Shown here: piece after piece, positions 44,221 through 52,564 of the stretch
Layout of the letters: every line of letters begins with the position of its first letter
How positions within the stretch are numbered: the first letter of the stretch is position 1
NCBI RefSeq assembly: GCF_019924045.1
Contig: NZ_JAHXBN010000039.1
Location: forward strand, 1-60,219
DNA length: 60,219 nucleotides
Direction: 5' to 3'
DNA from: Dyadobacter fermentans
GTDB lineage: Bacteria; Bacteroidota; Bacteroidia; Cytophagales; Spirosomataceae
Translations under genes and position numbers: made by a program
The notes under the pieces: generated by a model
The model's input: the letters and a program-made list of their open reading frames with translations, nothing else
Database searches by the model: none
What the model was told of the DNA's origin: nothing

Positions 44221-44605
44221 TGGATGCTGGATGCTTAAATGGTTTACTGTTTGGGACCAGACTTTTTCGGATTGGGATTTTGAACTGCTGCTCAGCCAGA
44301 TTAATCATCGTGACTAAAGCTTCGTTTTCTAGTTGCAATTTCTGATTGTGCTGTTCCAGGTCAGCCAATCTTCTTTTCAAAGTGGCCAGTTCGTTGACAT
44401 TCTTTTTCATGAAACAGAGCATTTTGGGACCAACAATTCGCCTTCGGTTTCGGTACCGGTGATAATAACGGTTCCAGCGCATCAATAAGTTACGCGATAT
44501 TCCTGCTGCATCCAAGATTTGCTTCTCTGTACAAATGCCGGATCTGTACAGCTCAACCAGCTGCCGCTTAACTAAACCAGTTTTGGACTTAATTGCCAGC
44601 TTCAT
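44162..44605 (-). pseudogene. IS3-family OrfA-like protein
   Basis: 147 codons. SKTGLVKRQLVELYRSGICT and AAGISRNLLMRWNRYYHRYR form the helix-turn-helix; ATLKRRLADLEQHNQKLQLE is the leucine-zipper-like coiled coil used for dimer formation. The C-terminus overlaps OrfB by ~60 bp in a different frame, as in IS3 elements. It is intact by itself but belongs to a dead element. Confidence 0.7.
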
Positions 44606-44809
44606 GTGTAATCTACCTCGCAGACCAGGGCGAATCTCCGGGAAACGATCAGAAACATTAACTGCTTAATTGCACATATAGCGTTACCCCTATCCATGCA
44701 TGACAGCTAGGTGCATATTTCCAATGTAGATTTCCAGCCAATAGCAGTCGCAGAGGATGTGGCGCAACTTGTGTCACTGCAAAAGCCTGATATTCCAGCA
44801 ACCGCGCAT
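44606..44809. other. Sequence between the dead IS and the first enhancer-like site
   Basis: About 200 bp with no gene seen. The strong regulatory signals start at 44810. Confidence 0.4.
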
Positions 44810-44854
44810 TCACTGTATTTCGCGACCGTTTCGCGGATTGACGAAATACAGTGA
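44810..44854. promoter_or_regulatory. Upstream activating site 1 (enhancer-like inverted repeat)
   Basis: TCACTGTATTTCG (44810-44822) is mirrored exactly by CGAAATACAGTGA (44842-44854); inside, CGCGA and TCGCG form a further small repeat. The inner pattern TATTTCG-N19-CGAAATA recurs at 48488-48521 and 57084-57117 with 20 bp between the arms. Its centre is 77 bp upstream of the GG of the sigma-54-type promoter at 44907, a usual enhancer distance for sigma-54 activators. Confidence 0.75.
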
Positions 44855-44906
44855 GTCCAAAAGCTCAAAAACTCCATATACGCGCTCACAGCCAAGAAAT
44901 TACGCA

Positions 44907-44923
44907 TCGGCACAACTATTGAC
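44907..44923 (+). promoter_or_regulatory. Candidate sigma-54 promoter 1 (-24/-12)
   Basis: tcGGCACaactaTTGAc: the -24 element GGCAC and the -12 element TTGA stand at the standard sigma-54 spacing (consensus TGGCACN5TTGC). It ends 33 bp before the ATG of the partner gene at 44957. The base after TTG is A rather than C, as in promoter 2. Confidence 0.65.
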
Positions 44924-44956
44924 TTTTAGGGTATACCTCAACTCAAAAGCAATAGG

Positions 44957-45823
44957 ATGAACCACCAACTCTCACCCGCGGGCGCCGAGCACTCCCTGCT
45001 CTCCGCTGTCCGGCGGCAGGCGGCGCGCCTTCCGGAAGCAGCGTTCGGCCGCCGAACTTTCTCCGGCACCGATGCGGCACTGCTGCATTCGCTGGGAATT
45101 CGCACCGGCGCCGATGTGCCGGTTCCGGCCGTAGCCCATACACTATCGCGATGGCGCGACATTACCGCACAGAGCGGCGTCGATCGGCTCCAGAGACTAT
45201 TTTCCAACACCCGCACCATTCCCTTTTCCGACTGTTCAGAGATCGGACACGCCTCAGATATCTGGTATGGTCTGCTCAGCGAGGTCATCCGGCCGCTCGG
45301 CAGGATGGATTGGGAATTCATATTCTACCTGGGTGATTCCGCCACCCGGCATTTCTTCGATGTAGACGAAATCATGGATGTAATGGGCAGTTTTACAAAA
45401 ACCGGCCATGTAACAGTGGCGCTCGATGAGCAGGAAGCGCAGGGCTTGTGGTCGCAGCTGTTCAGCGGAAAACAAACGCAGCCATTTAACCTGGCCGATC
45501 CCTATGCTCGCGGCCGCTACCGTTCCGTTTTTCAAACGATGGAGGTAGAGCGGCTTATTATCTATTCAGATTCAAAAGCGCTTTTGCTTATGGAAGCAAC
45601 GCATTTCGAAGTGATGCGCCCACCCGTGCCTGCACACACGCACAACGCTCTGGAACGGGCCAATTTCATTGAAGGATATGCATTAGGCCTCGAAAGCGGG
45701 ATGAATGCTTCGGAAAGCCTCATGCTGGGGATCGCCACTTCCGGATCGGTGCCTGAAAACAGTCCCTACCCGGTCAAAACGGCCGTGCTGCATTTCCTGA
45801 CTGAATGGATAAACCGCATTTGA
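44957..45823 (+). CDS. Uncharacterised partner protein of a sigma-54 activator, copy 1
   Basis: 288 residues. No signal peptide or membrane helix. The core is shared with the 332-residue protein at 52565-53563: [20 protein letters not shown], then [40 protein letters not shown] and [17 protein letters not shown], in the same order. I know no family for it. It lies 34 bp after a candidate sigma-54 promoter and 10 bp before the sigma-54 activator gene, and the paralogue likewise precedes an activator. A sensor or inhibitor working with the activator is the natural guess. Confidence 0.75.
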   Translation: MNHQLSPAGAEHSLLSAVRRQAARLPEAAFGRRTFSGTDAALLHSLGIRTGADVPVPAVAHTLSRWRDITAQSGVDRLQRLFSNTRTIPFSDCSEIGHASDIWYGLLSEVIRPLGRMDWEFIFYLGDSATRHFFDVDEIMDVMGSFTKTGHVTVALDEQEAQGLWSQLFSGKQTQPFNLADPYARGRYRSVFQTMEVERLIIYSDSKALLLMEATHFEVMRPPVPAHTHNALERANFIEGYALGLESGMNASESLMLGIATSGSVPENSPYPVKTAVLHFLTEWINRI

Positions 45824-45833
45824 ACAAAAAATC

Positions 45834-48494
45834 ATGAAAGCACCCACCCGCCACGACCATACCTCACCGGACGCCGATACGGGCACCCTTGAATTTCTCG
45901 AAAAACAGCGCAGGATACTGCTTGACCTGAGCGACGACATCACCCAAATACGCGACAAGAATGACCTGATCGTCCTCTTTTCATCCCGGATTAAGGATCT
46001 GTTTTATTTCAAACATACGATCGTGACGCTGATCGACCCGGAACGAACCTCCTACCGGCCGTTCCTGCTCGATCCGGCCTCGTCGCCTATTCAAAACCAT
46101 CCGTCCTATCCTGAGCTAGTGATCTCCGATTTTCCGCTTAGCGGCGCATTCATTGAAGGCGTACTGGAAGCCGGGAAACCCGTCCTGTACCGGATGGCCG
46201 ACGTGATGGACCTGCCCGGAAGCCCTACGTTTCTCCGCGTGAACTATGAGCGCGGCATACGCGAGATCCTGATGACCCCGCTCAAAAGCAAAAACGAAAC
46301 GATGGGCTTTCTGCACATGTATACCGACCGACCGGGAAGCATTACAGACGAATTTATCAGCATAATCGACGGCATCGCGCCGCAGATTTCCAGTGCCGTC
46401 ACAAACATTATCAAAAACGACGAGATCAGGGAAAAAGAATGGATCAACGAAGTGCTGCTGGAATGCAGTAGCGGCTTGGCTACCGTCCGCAGCCGTGAGG
46501 AACTGGCGGCAGCTGTGCGGAACACTTTGGTGCGGTTCAATCTTATGCGCGGGTTCGGGATCAGGCGGGTCAATGCCGACCGGGAAACCATGAGCACCTA
46601 TGTACACGAGGCCGGCGCGGTCGATTTCGGTGCTGAGGCGCTAATGGAGCTGACTCAAAGCCAGTTTCCCGTCGAAGATGGCCTTCAAAACCGGATTATG
46701 GCCAGCTCAATCCCGCTGCAAGTCAATATCGACGCGGAGATCCGCCGCGGGCTGACGAGCCGCTACCTGTTTTTGTGGCAGGAAATGGGTTTAAAAACAA
46801 TGGTAGGCATTGCATTGCGAAACGGTGACGTGACGCTCGGCATTCTCTGGCTCGCCATCGAGCAGGCCGATTTTTCCCTGCTGCAAGGTATCGCCTCTCA
46901 GATATCGATCGCCATGTCGAATGTCCTCGCTGCTGAGGAAATTGCCGAACGGGAGCGGGAAAAGGCATTTTTGCTCAATTTCAGCAACGACGTCGCCCGT
47001 GTGCGCACGAAGGAAGATCTCAAAAATGCTGTTTACAGGGTGCTCAGTCGCATTATGAATGTGAAACTGGCGATGATCAGCCTGATCGACGATGACGGCA
47101 GTACCCTGAAACCATTCATGTATGATAGTTCGCTGTTCGAAAATGCCGGCGAGCAGCTCGATGCGTTGGTGACGGCATCCCGCTCCATTCACGAACCCCT
47201 GGCCGCCCGGGTGCTCGCAGCCGAACAATATGTGGTACTGGACCTGACTGACGAGATGCGTAACTGCCCGGACAATGCGTTCCTGCAACTCTGGCAGCGC
47301 ACCGGCCGGCGCTACATGTTCACAGCCCCGCTCCGAAGCGCACAGTCCGACCTGGGTACGCTCTGGCTGCTCACCGACAGCATCAAAGGCGAGCTTATGC
47401 AAGGCATTTGTTCTCAAATATCGACCGCTATTGCCAACATTCAGGCCAATGAGAAGATCCTGGCTTACAAGCGGATGCTTGAAATGGAGAATAGCCAGCT
47501 CAAAGAGCAGATCAAGCGGACCTATAACTTTAACGAGATTGTAGGCAGCGGCCCGGAAATGCAGCAGGTGTACGGGCTGATTTCAATGGTATCCGAATCG
47601 AGCTCTACCGTACTAATAACAGGTGAAACAGGCACGGGGAAGGAGCTTATCGCCCGGGCGATCCATAACACCTCGCCGCGGAAAGACAAGCTCATGATCA
47701 AGGTCAATTGCGCCGCGTTACCTGCCAACCTCATCGAAAGCGAGCTGTTCGGGCATGAAAAGGGCGCATTCACAGGCGCATTGGAACGCCGGATCGGTAA
47801 GTTTGAACTGGCCGACAACAGTACGCTTTTCCTGGACGAGATCGGAGAAATGCCCCTGGAAGCGCAGGTGAAGCTGCTGCGGGTGTTGCAGGAAAAGGAA
47901 TTGGAAAGGATTGGCGGAAAAACGACGGTGAAAGTCAATGTGCGTATCATCGCTGCCACCAACCGCAATCTGGCCGAAGAAGTACAGGCGGGCCGGTTCC
48001 GCTCCGATCTCTATTACCGGCTCAATGTATTTCCGATACACCTTCCGCCCTTGCGCGACCGCCGCGACGACATCGCCCCCCTCGCCCACCTGTTCGTGGA
48101 CCGGTATAGCAAGGCTACGGGTAGGAAAATCAGGAAAATATCCCCGAAAGTGCTTCAAGAGCTCACCAGCTACCCCTGGCCCGGCAATGTCCGCGAGCTC
48201 GAACACCTCATGGAACGCAGCGTGCTGCTGACCACCGCGCCAGTTATACAGGAAGTGTACCTGCCCGGCAGGGGCCAGACACACGCTGCGCATTCAGCGG
48301 CGCTGAACGGGACATTGGAAGAGGTGGAGCGCCTGCACATTATCGAAACCATGCGGCGGTGCGGCGGCAAGCTGGCCGGCCGCGGCGGCGCGGCGGAATA
48401 CCTGGGCGTGCCGGCAACTACCTTGCATTCAAAAATCAAGAAACTCGGCATCAACAAGAAGCAGTATTACGCCGCAGCGTCGCGCGATATTTGA
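45834..48494 (+). CDS. Sigma-54-dependent transcriptional activator with multiple GAF-like domains
   Basis: 886 residues. Three GAF-like sensory units occupy ~20-190, ~200-365 and ~375-540 (for example [20 protein letters not shown], then [39 protein letters not shown]). A short coiled coil (~545-562) leads to the AAA+ domain: Walker A GETGTGKE at 597-604, the sigma-54 contact loop GAFTGA at 644-649, Walker B LFLDE at 665-669, then [21 protein letters not shown] Fis-type helix-turn-helix closes the protein (~840-875, with [18 protein letters not shown]). It should hydrolyse ATP to open sigma-54 promoters after binding enhancers such as 44810 and 48483. The signal read by the GAF units is unknown. 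Confidence 0.95.
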   Translation: MKAPTRHDHTSPDADTGTLEFLEKQRRILLDLSDDITQIRDKNDLIVLFSSRIKDLFYFKHTIVTLIDPERTSYRPFLLDPASSPIQNHPSYPELVISDFPLSGAFIEGVLEAGKPVLYRMADVMDLPGSPTFLRVNYERGIREILMTPLKSKNETMGFLHMYTDRPGSITDEFISIIDGIAPQISSAVTNIIKNDEIREKEWINEVLLECSSGLATVRSREELAAAVRNTLVRFNLMRGFGIRRVNADRETMSTYVHEAGAVDFGAEALMELTQSQFPVEDGLQNRIMASSIPLQVNIDAEIRRGLTSRYLFLWQEMGLKTMVGIALRNGDVTLGILWLAIEQADFSLLQGIASQISIAMSNVLAAEEIAEREREKAFLLNFSNDVARVRTKEDLKNAVYRVLSRIMNVKLAMISLIDDDGSTLKPFMYDSSLFENAGEQLDALVTASRSIHEPLAARVLAAEQYVVLDLTDEMRNCPDNAFLQLWQRTGRRYMFTAPLRSAQSDLGTLWLLTDSIKGELMQGICSQISTAIANIQANEKILAYKRMLEMENSQLKEQIKRTYNFNEIVGSGPEMQQVYGLISMVSESSSTVLITGETGTGKELIARAIHNTSPRKDKLMIKVNCAALPANLIESELFGHEKGAFTGALERRIGKFELADNSTLFLDEIGEMPLEAQVKLLRVLQEKELERIGGKTTVKVNVRIIAATNRNLAEEVQAGRFRSDLYYRLNVFPIHLPPLRDRRDDIAPLAHLFVDRYSKATGRKIRKISPKVLQELTSYPWPGNVRELEHLMERSVLLTTAPVIQEVYLPGRGQTHAAHSAALNGTLEEVERLHIIETMRRCGGKLAGRGGAAEYLGVPATTLHSKIKKLGINKKQYYAAASRDI

Positions 48495-48526
48495 TGGCGC
48501 CGGCTGCCATTGCACGAAATATCGCG
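48483..48526. promoter_or_regulatory. Upstream activating site 2
   Basis: CGCGATATTT (48483-48492) is mirrored exactly by AAATATCGCG (48517-48526). The inner pattern TATTT-N22-CGAAATA spans 48488-48521, matching site 3 in length and site 1 to within 1 bp. It overlaps the stop codon of the activator gene. Its centre is ~78 bp before the GG of promoter 2. The right arm with flank (ATTGCACGAAATATCGC) recurs in site 3 as its exact reverse complement over 17 bp. Confidence 0.75.
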
Positions 48527-48580
48527 GGTTTTAGGGTGGACAAATATATTTAAATGCTTAATAATGAGGAAATTATCTAA

Positions 48581-48597
48581 TTGGCACAGCGATTGAA
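48581..48597 (+). promoter_or_regulatory. Candidate sigma-54 promoter 2 (-24/-12)
   Basis: TTGGCACagcgaTTGAA: TTGGCAC is the exact consensus -24 element and TTGA stands in for TTGC at the correct spacing. It lies 37 bp before the ATG of the NmrA-like gene and should drive the four-gene operon up to the terminator at 50908. Confidence 0.75.
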
Positions 48598-48634
48598 CCA
48601 ACCATAGTGTTTTCAAACCAAAACATAAACACGC

Positions 48635-49384
48635 ATGAAAATCGTAGTCATTGGCGGAAGCGGGCTCATCGGGTCCAAGGTCGTCAACAATCTCACCAGC
48701 CTCGGTCACCAGGTAATCGCGGGATCACCCGCGACGGGCATCAACACCATCACCGGAGAAGGCTTAGCCGGGGCATTGGCTGGCGCCGACATCGTGATCG
48801 ACGTCGCCAATTCGCCCTCGTTCGAAGACCGGGCCGTGCTGGATTTCTTCACCACATCGGGAAGGAACCTGCTGGCCGCAGAAAAACAAGCAGGTGTAAA
48901 GCACCACATTGCATTATCGGTGGTGGGGACGCAGCTACTGACGGAAAGCGGCTACTTCCGGGGAAAGATTGCCCAGGAAAAACTTATTGAGGAAGCGGGT
49001 ATTCCCTACACGATTGTGCATTCTACGCAGTTTTTCGAGTTCCTTGGCGGCATTGCGCAGTCGGCTACCCAGGGCCAGATCGTCCGATTGTCGGCAGCCT
49101 ATGTGCAGCCTATTTCATCCGATGACGTAGCTTCTGCCGTTACGGATGTGGCTATCGGCGCACCGCACAACGGCATTGTAGAGATCGCCGGACCGGAGCG
49201 TTTCCGCCTGGCAGAGCTCGTACAGAAGTTTCTGAACCTCAAAGGCGACACGCGCTCCGTTGTCACCGACAGCCAGGCCCGGTATTTCGGTGCCGTACTC
49301 TCGGACGTCATGCTCATCCCGGCCGGCGACGCGCGCATTGGTGCCACGAGCTTTGCCGAGTGGTTCAAAGCTAGCAACGCATAA
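48635..49384 (+). CDS. NmrA-like / atypical SDR NAD(P)-binding protein
   Basis: 249 residues. MKIVVIGGSGLIGSKVVNNL has the Rossmann G-G-S-G-x-I-G at 7-13. GADIVIDVANSPSFED, HHIALSVVGTQLL, GYFRGKIAQEKLIEEAG and YTIVHSTQFFEFLGGIAQSA are the usual lines of NmrA/QOR2-type proteins, which bind NAD(P) and either reduce quinones or act as redox sensors. The catalytic YxxxK appears as Y-F-R-G-K. It is the first gene of an operon with a small acidic protein, a pirin and a YCII protein, under a candidate sigma-54 promoter. A role in quinone or electrophile detoxification is inferred. Confidence 0.9.
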   Translation: MKIVVIGGSGLIGSKVVNNLTSLGHQVIAGSPATGINTITGEGLAGALAGADIVIDVANSPSFEDRAVLDFFTTSGRNLLAAEKQAGVKHHIALSVVGTQLLTESGYFRGKIAQEKLIEEAGIPYTIVHSTQFFEFLGGIAQSATQGQIVRLSAAYVQPISSDDVASAVTDVAIGAPHNGIVEIAGPERFRLAELVQKFLNLKGDTRSVVTDSQARYFGAVLSDVMLIPAGDARIGATSFAEWFKASNA

Positions 49385-49419
49385 TCTCTCTTTTCTTTTA
49401 ACCTAAATCACTTACTACT

Positions 49420-49590
49420 ATGAACCTGTTTGTGCAAATGGTGCAGGAGAGCGGCGGCGACGAATACAAGCAAGAGGTCGAGCTGCTGACCACACGGCCC
49501 CATCACCATGACGACCACTCCTCCGAAGGGAGCGAATTCATGGACGACGCGCTGCGCATGAATGAGCAGCTCCTCGACGACGAGGAATAG
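49420..49590 (+). CDS. Small acidic, histidine-rich protein (56 residues)
   Basis: The ATG at 49420 opens MNLFVQMVQESGGDEYKQEV, followed by a H-H-H-D-D-H cluster and a strongly acidic tail (ALRMNEQLLDDEE). It sits 35 bp after the NmrA-like gene and 27 bp before pirin, all co-directional and GC-rich like its neighbours. The His/Asp cluster could bind a metal, perhaps to supply pirin, which is a metalloprotein; this is speculation. I do not recognise a family. Confidence 0.65.
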   Translation: MNLFVQMVQESGGDEYKQEVELLTTRPHHHDDHSSEGSEFMDDALRMNEQLLDDEE

Positions 49591-49617
49591 ACCTAAACCG
49601 TTTTTTTAAAACCAGTC

Positions 49618-50496
49618 ATGAAGCACTTAGATGTATCCCGGGTTTTTCAAACCGTCAGCTCGGGAGACAGGCAGTTCAATGCCCGGAAGGTCCGGTCAAT
49701 CCATTTCAATGGCTTGCTAGACCCGCTGATCGGGTTCGACCATTTCGAGCTGACCGCCGATGTTTTCGGTCCGCATCCGCACGCAGGGATGTCCGCATTA
49801 AGTTACCTTTTCGAAGATTCGGGGCATTACCATCATCTCGACTCGACAGGCACCGATGTGATAATCACTCCCGGGAGCCTGATGTGGACTTGTGCCGGGC
49901 GCGGCGTGGTGCATACTGAATTCCCGGTGCCCGAGGGCGCCCGTGTGCACGGCATACAGGTTTTTCTCAACACCGCCGCCATACGCAAGCAGCACCTTCC
50001 CTTGACGCTGTTTATCGAAAGCCGGGATATGCCGGTGGCCGTCATGGATGGCACGGTGGTGAAAGTGGCCGCCGGCCGCGCCGAAGCGGCTGCCAATCCG
50101 GTGAAAACGCCTGATCACCTGACCTTCCTCGACGTGCGCATCGCCAGCGGGAATGCATTCCGGCACAATCTGCCCGCGGGCTGGTCGGCAACCGTATATG
50201 TGGTATCGGGCGACGCGATTGTTGCTAACGGTCACAGATCCTGGCCCTTAGCAGGTGGCCAGGTACTAGCCGCAAGCCGCTCTTACCGGGACGAAGAACT
50301 AATCATATCCGCGACTTCCGACACGCGGCTCATCTTCCTCAGTGCCAGGCCGCTCGGCGAGCCCATCTACTCCGCCGGTTCCATCGCGATGGGGTCGGAA
50401 GAAGAGCTCGGAAAAGCCATTTCGGACTTTGAGGAAGGCCACATGGGCTTTATTCGCGTCGAAGGCGATGTCAGGACGATCGTCCTGGCTCCCTGA
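49618..50496 (+). CDS. Pirin family protein
   Basis: 292 residues with a double cupin layout. The N-terminal cupin has FGPHPHAGMSALSYLF (metal ligands H53 and H55) and MWTCAGRGVVHTEFPVPEG (H99 and E101), plus HHLDSTGTDVIITPGSLMW. These are the pirin signatures; pirins bind Fe or other metals and several have quercetin 2,3-dioxygenase activity or act as redox sensors. The C-terminal cupin (LTFLDVRIASGNAFRHNLPA, GWSATVYVVSGDAIVANGH) is less conserved, as usual. It is third gene in the sigma-54-linked operon. Confidence 0.93.
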   Translation: MKHLDVSRVFQTVSSGDRQFNARKVRSIHFNGLLDPLIGFDHFELTADVFGPHPHAGMSALSYLFEDSGHYHHLDSTGTDVIITPGSLMWTCAGRGVVHTEFPVPEGARVHGIQVFLNTAAIRKQHLPLTLFIESRDMPVAVMDGTVVKVAAGRAEAAANPVKTPDHLTFLDVRIASGNAFRHNLPAGWSATVYVVSGDAIVANGHRSWPLAGGQVLAASRSYRDEELIISATSDTRLIFLSARPLGEPIYSAGSIAMGSEEELGKAISDFEEGHMGFIRVEGDVRTIVLAP

Positions 50497-50541
50497 CCAA
50501 GCTTTTTTCAATTTTTTATTTACCATTTAATTTCAAAAACA

Positions 50542-50889
50542 ATGAATGATTTCCTGATTGCGATCCACAGAGACATTACCAGCTCCGATCCAATACCGAC
50601 TCCCGCTCAGATGCAGGCTGCCATGAAACCCTACCAGGACTGGATTGCCGCAATTGGCGCCAAAGGACGCCTGGTGGCACCGCCCAAAAGATGGGATGTC
50701 GACGGCCGTGTAATCAAGCAGGGTAATGCGGTGAGCAATGGCCCGTTTGTCGAAAACAAGCAATCTATCGGCGGCTTGTTCCTGATCCAAGCCGAAAACT
50801 ACGATGAAGCCGTGGCGATTGCCAGCGGTTGCCCGATCATCGAATACGGTGCTTCGGTGGAAGTGCGCATGGCCATTCCGGTACAGTAA
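50542..50889 (+). CDS. YCII-related (DGPF-type) domain protein
   Basis: 115 residues. MNDFLIAIHRDITSSDPIPT, MQAAMKPYQDWIAAIGAKGR, NGPFVENKQSIGGLFLIQAE and YDEAVAIASGCPIIEYGASV form the ferredoxin-like YCII/DGPF fold; the sequence VSNGPFVENKQ corresponds to the family's D-G-P-F/Y-x-E-x-K-E. Members include dehydrochlorinase-like and anti-sigma-linked proteins; the reaction here is unknown. Last gene of the NmrA-pirin operon, followed by a terminator. Confidence 0.9.
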   Translation: MNDFLIAIHRDITSSDPIPTPAQMQAAMKPYQDWIAAIGAKGRLVAPPKRWDVDGRVIKQGNAVSNGPFVENKQSIGGLFLIQAENYDEAVAIASGCPIIEYGASVEVRMAIPVQ

Positions 50890-50907
50890 TCCGGCTGATC
50901 ATAACAA

Positions 50908-50939
50908 AGAACGCCCCGCAATATAAGGGGCGTTTTTTA
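50908..50939. terminator. Intrinsic terminator between convergent operons
   Basis: AACGCCCC (50910-50917) pairs with GGGGCGTT (50927-50934) and is followed by a T run on the plus strand; an A-rich stretch on the other side makes it usable by the activator gene ending at 50973 too. Confidence 0.85.
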
Positions 50940-50972
50940 TTATGATGATTGAAATGAAAAATGCAATGGCTA

Positions 50973-52520
50973 TTAGTAATAGTCCGACTTGGAAATATGG
51001 AGTTTCTTGATCTTCGAATGCAAAGTGGTGGCCGGGATGTCGAGGAATTCGGCGGCGCCGTCCGTTCCGGAGATTTTACCTTCAAAACGCCTGAGGACAT
51101 CGATAATGTACGCGCGTTCCATTTCCGATAGCGTCAAGCTGGGCAATGCGGGCACGTCCTTTTCAACGGTGCGTTCTTTGGGAAGATGGATTTGCCGGAT
51201 CATGTGGTCCCGCGTGAGCAGTACGGTGCGCTCGATGAGATGTTCAAGCTCGCGGACATTGCCCGGCCAGGAGTATGCCAGCAACTCGCGGATAATTTCC
51301 GGCGCGATGCCGGTCACTTTCCGCCCGGAGTTTTTACTGTATCGGTTCACAAAAAAATGCGCCAGCGGAACGATATCGTCTCGCCGGTCGCGAAGTGGTG
51401 GTAATGTAATGGGAAATACATTCAGTCGGTAGTACAGATCCGAACGGAACCGGCCGGCGCGGACTTCCTCTTCAAGGTCGCGGTTGGTGGCAGCAATAAT
51501 GCGCACGTCCACTTTGACGGTCGTTTTTCCTCCTACTCTCTCTAATTCCTTTTCCTGCAAAACGCGCAGCAGCTTTACCTGGGCTTCCAGCGGCATTTCT
51601 GCTATCTCATCGAGAAAAAGTGTACTCTTGTTGGCCAATTCAAACTTGCCGATGCGCCGTTCCACCGCACCGGTGAATGCGCCCTTTTCATGCCCGAACA
51701 GTTCGCTTTCAATGAGATTCGCCGGCAATGCGGCGCAATTGATTTTCACCATAAGCTTGTCCTTCCGGGGCGAACTGTTGTGGATCGCGCGCGCGATAAG
51801 TTCCTTGCCCGTACCCGTTTCGCCCAGCAGCAGAACCGTCGACGACGAATCCGCTACGAGCGACATCAGGTGATATACTTCCTGCATTTCGGGCCCGCTG
51901 CCTACGATCTCGGAAAAGTTGTAGATGGTTCGGATCTGTTCTTTGAGCTGATCGTTTTCAATTTCGAGCAACTGCTTGTAAGCCAATATTTTTTCATTGG
52001 CGAGAATATTGGAAATGGCCGTGGAAATCTGCGCACAAAGGCCTTTAAGAAGATTGACATCAAGGTGGTTCGACAGGAAAAACATCGTCCCGAGATTCTG
52101 CTCACCTACCCGCAGCGCCGAGGCGTACACTTGCCTCAAACCTAGTTGTTTGAAAAACAGGATATATTCCGGGCTGTTGCCTTTGCGCTCCTCCTCGGCG
52201 ATGTCAAAAATGATCGGCTCCGCGCTGGCAAGCACCTGCGCAAAAAAATAGTCCGTCACAGCCGTACGGCGAGAAGTGAGCTCATCGAAAAGCCCCATTA
52301 CACTTGAAAACAGCGAGATATCCCACAGGTACGGCACCAGCGTTTGCCCATCCTCGCCAATCACACGGATCATTGCCAGCCTGGTGTTCAGTAGGCGTTG
52401 CAAGGCATTAGAAATGGCCGCTTCCAGGTCCGCCTTGGTGCGTACCGCGGCAATATCCTGGCTGAAATTCAGCAGGAAAGACATACGCTCCCTTTCGGCC
52501 AGTTCCGGATTATCGGGCAT
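50973..52520 (-). CDS. Sigma-54-dependent transcriptional activator with one GAF-like domain
   Basis: 515 residues. One GAF-like unit (~10-175; AMIRVIGEDGQTLVPYLWDI, YASALRVGEQNLGTMFFLSN), a coiled coil (~180-200), the AAA+ domain with Walker A GETGTGKE at 233-240 and GAFTGA at 280-285, [20 protein letters not shown], and a Fis-type helix-turn-helix at the end ([18 protein letters not shown]). It corresponds to the last GAF unit plus the effector and DNA-binding parts of the activator at 45834, with high identity in the AAA+ and recognition helix. Both proteins may therefore bind the same enhancers. It follows its partner gene by 44 bp. Confidence 0.95.
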   Translation of the reverse strand: MPDNPELAERERMSFLLNFSQDIAAVRTKADLEAAISNALQRLLNTRLAMIRVIGEDGQTLVPYLWDISLFSSVMGLFDELTSRRTAVTDYFFAQVLASAEPIIFDIAEEERKGNSPEYILFFKQLGLRQVYASALRVGEQNLGTMFFLSNHLDVNLLKGLCAQISTAISNILANEKILAYKQLLEIENDQLKEQIRTIYNFSEIVGSGPEMQEVYHLMSLVADSSSTVLLLGETGTGKELIARAIHNSSPRKDKLMVKINCAALPANLIESELFGHEKGAFTGAVERRIGKFELANKSTLFLDEIAEMPLEAQVKLLRVLQEKELERVGGKTTVKVDVRIIAATNRDLEEEVRAGRFRSDLYYRLNVFPITLPPLRDRRDDIVPLAHFFVNRYSKNSGRKVTGIAPEIIRELLAYSWPGNVRELEHLIERTVLLTRDHMIRQIHLPKERTVEKDVPALPSLTLSEMERAYIIDVLRRFEGKISGTDGAAEFLDIPATTLHSKIKKLHISKSDYY

Positions 52521-52564
52521 ATATTACGTGACGGCTAGTTTTGATACCTAATTTAATAGCGGCA

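Larger units (their letters stand above)
43786..44605 (-). mobile_element. Decayed IS3-family insertion sequence
   Basis: The span carries remains of OrfA and OrfB of an IS3-type element reading leftward. The OrfB part has lost the DDE catalytic core, so the element cannot move by itself. Terminal inverted repeats and target duplications were not found by eye. Confidence 0.75.
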
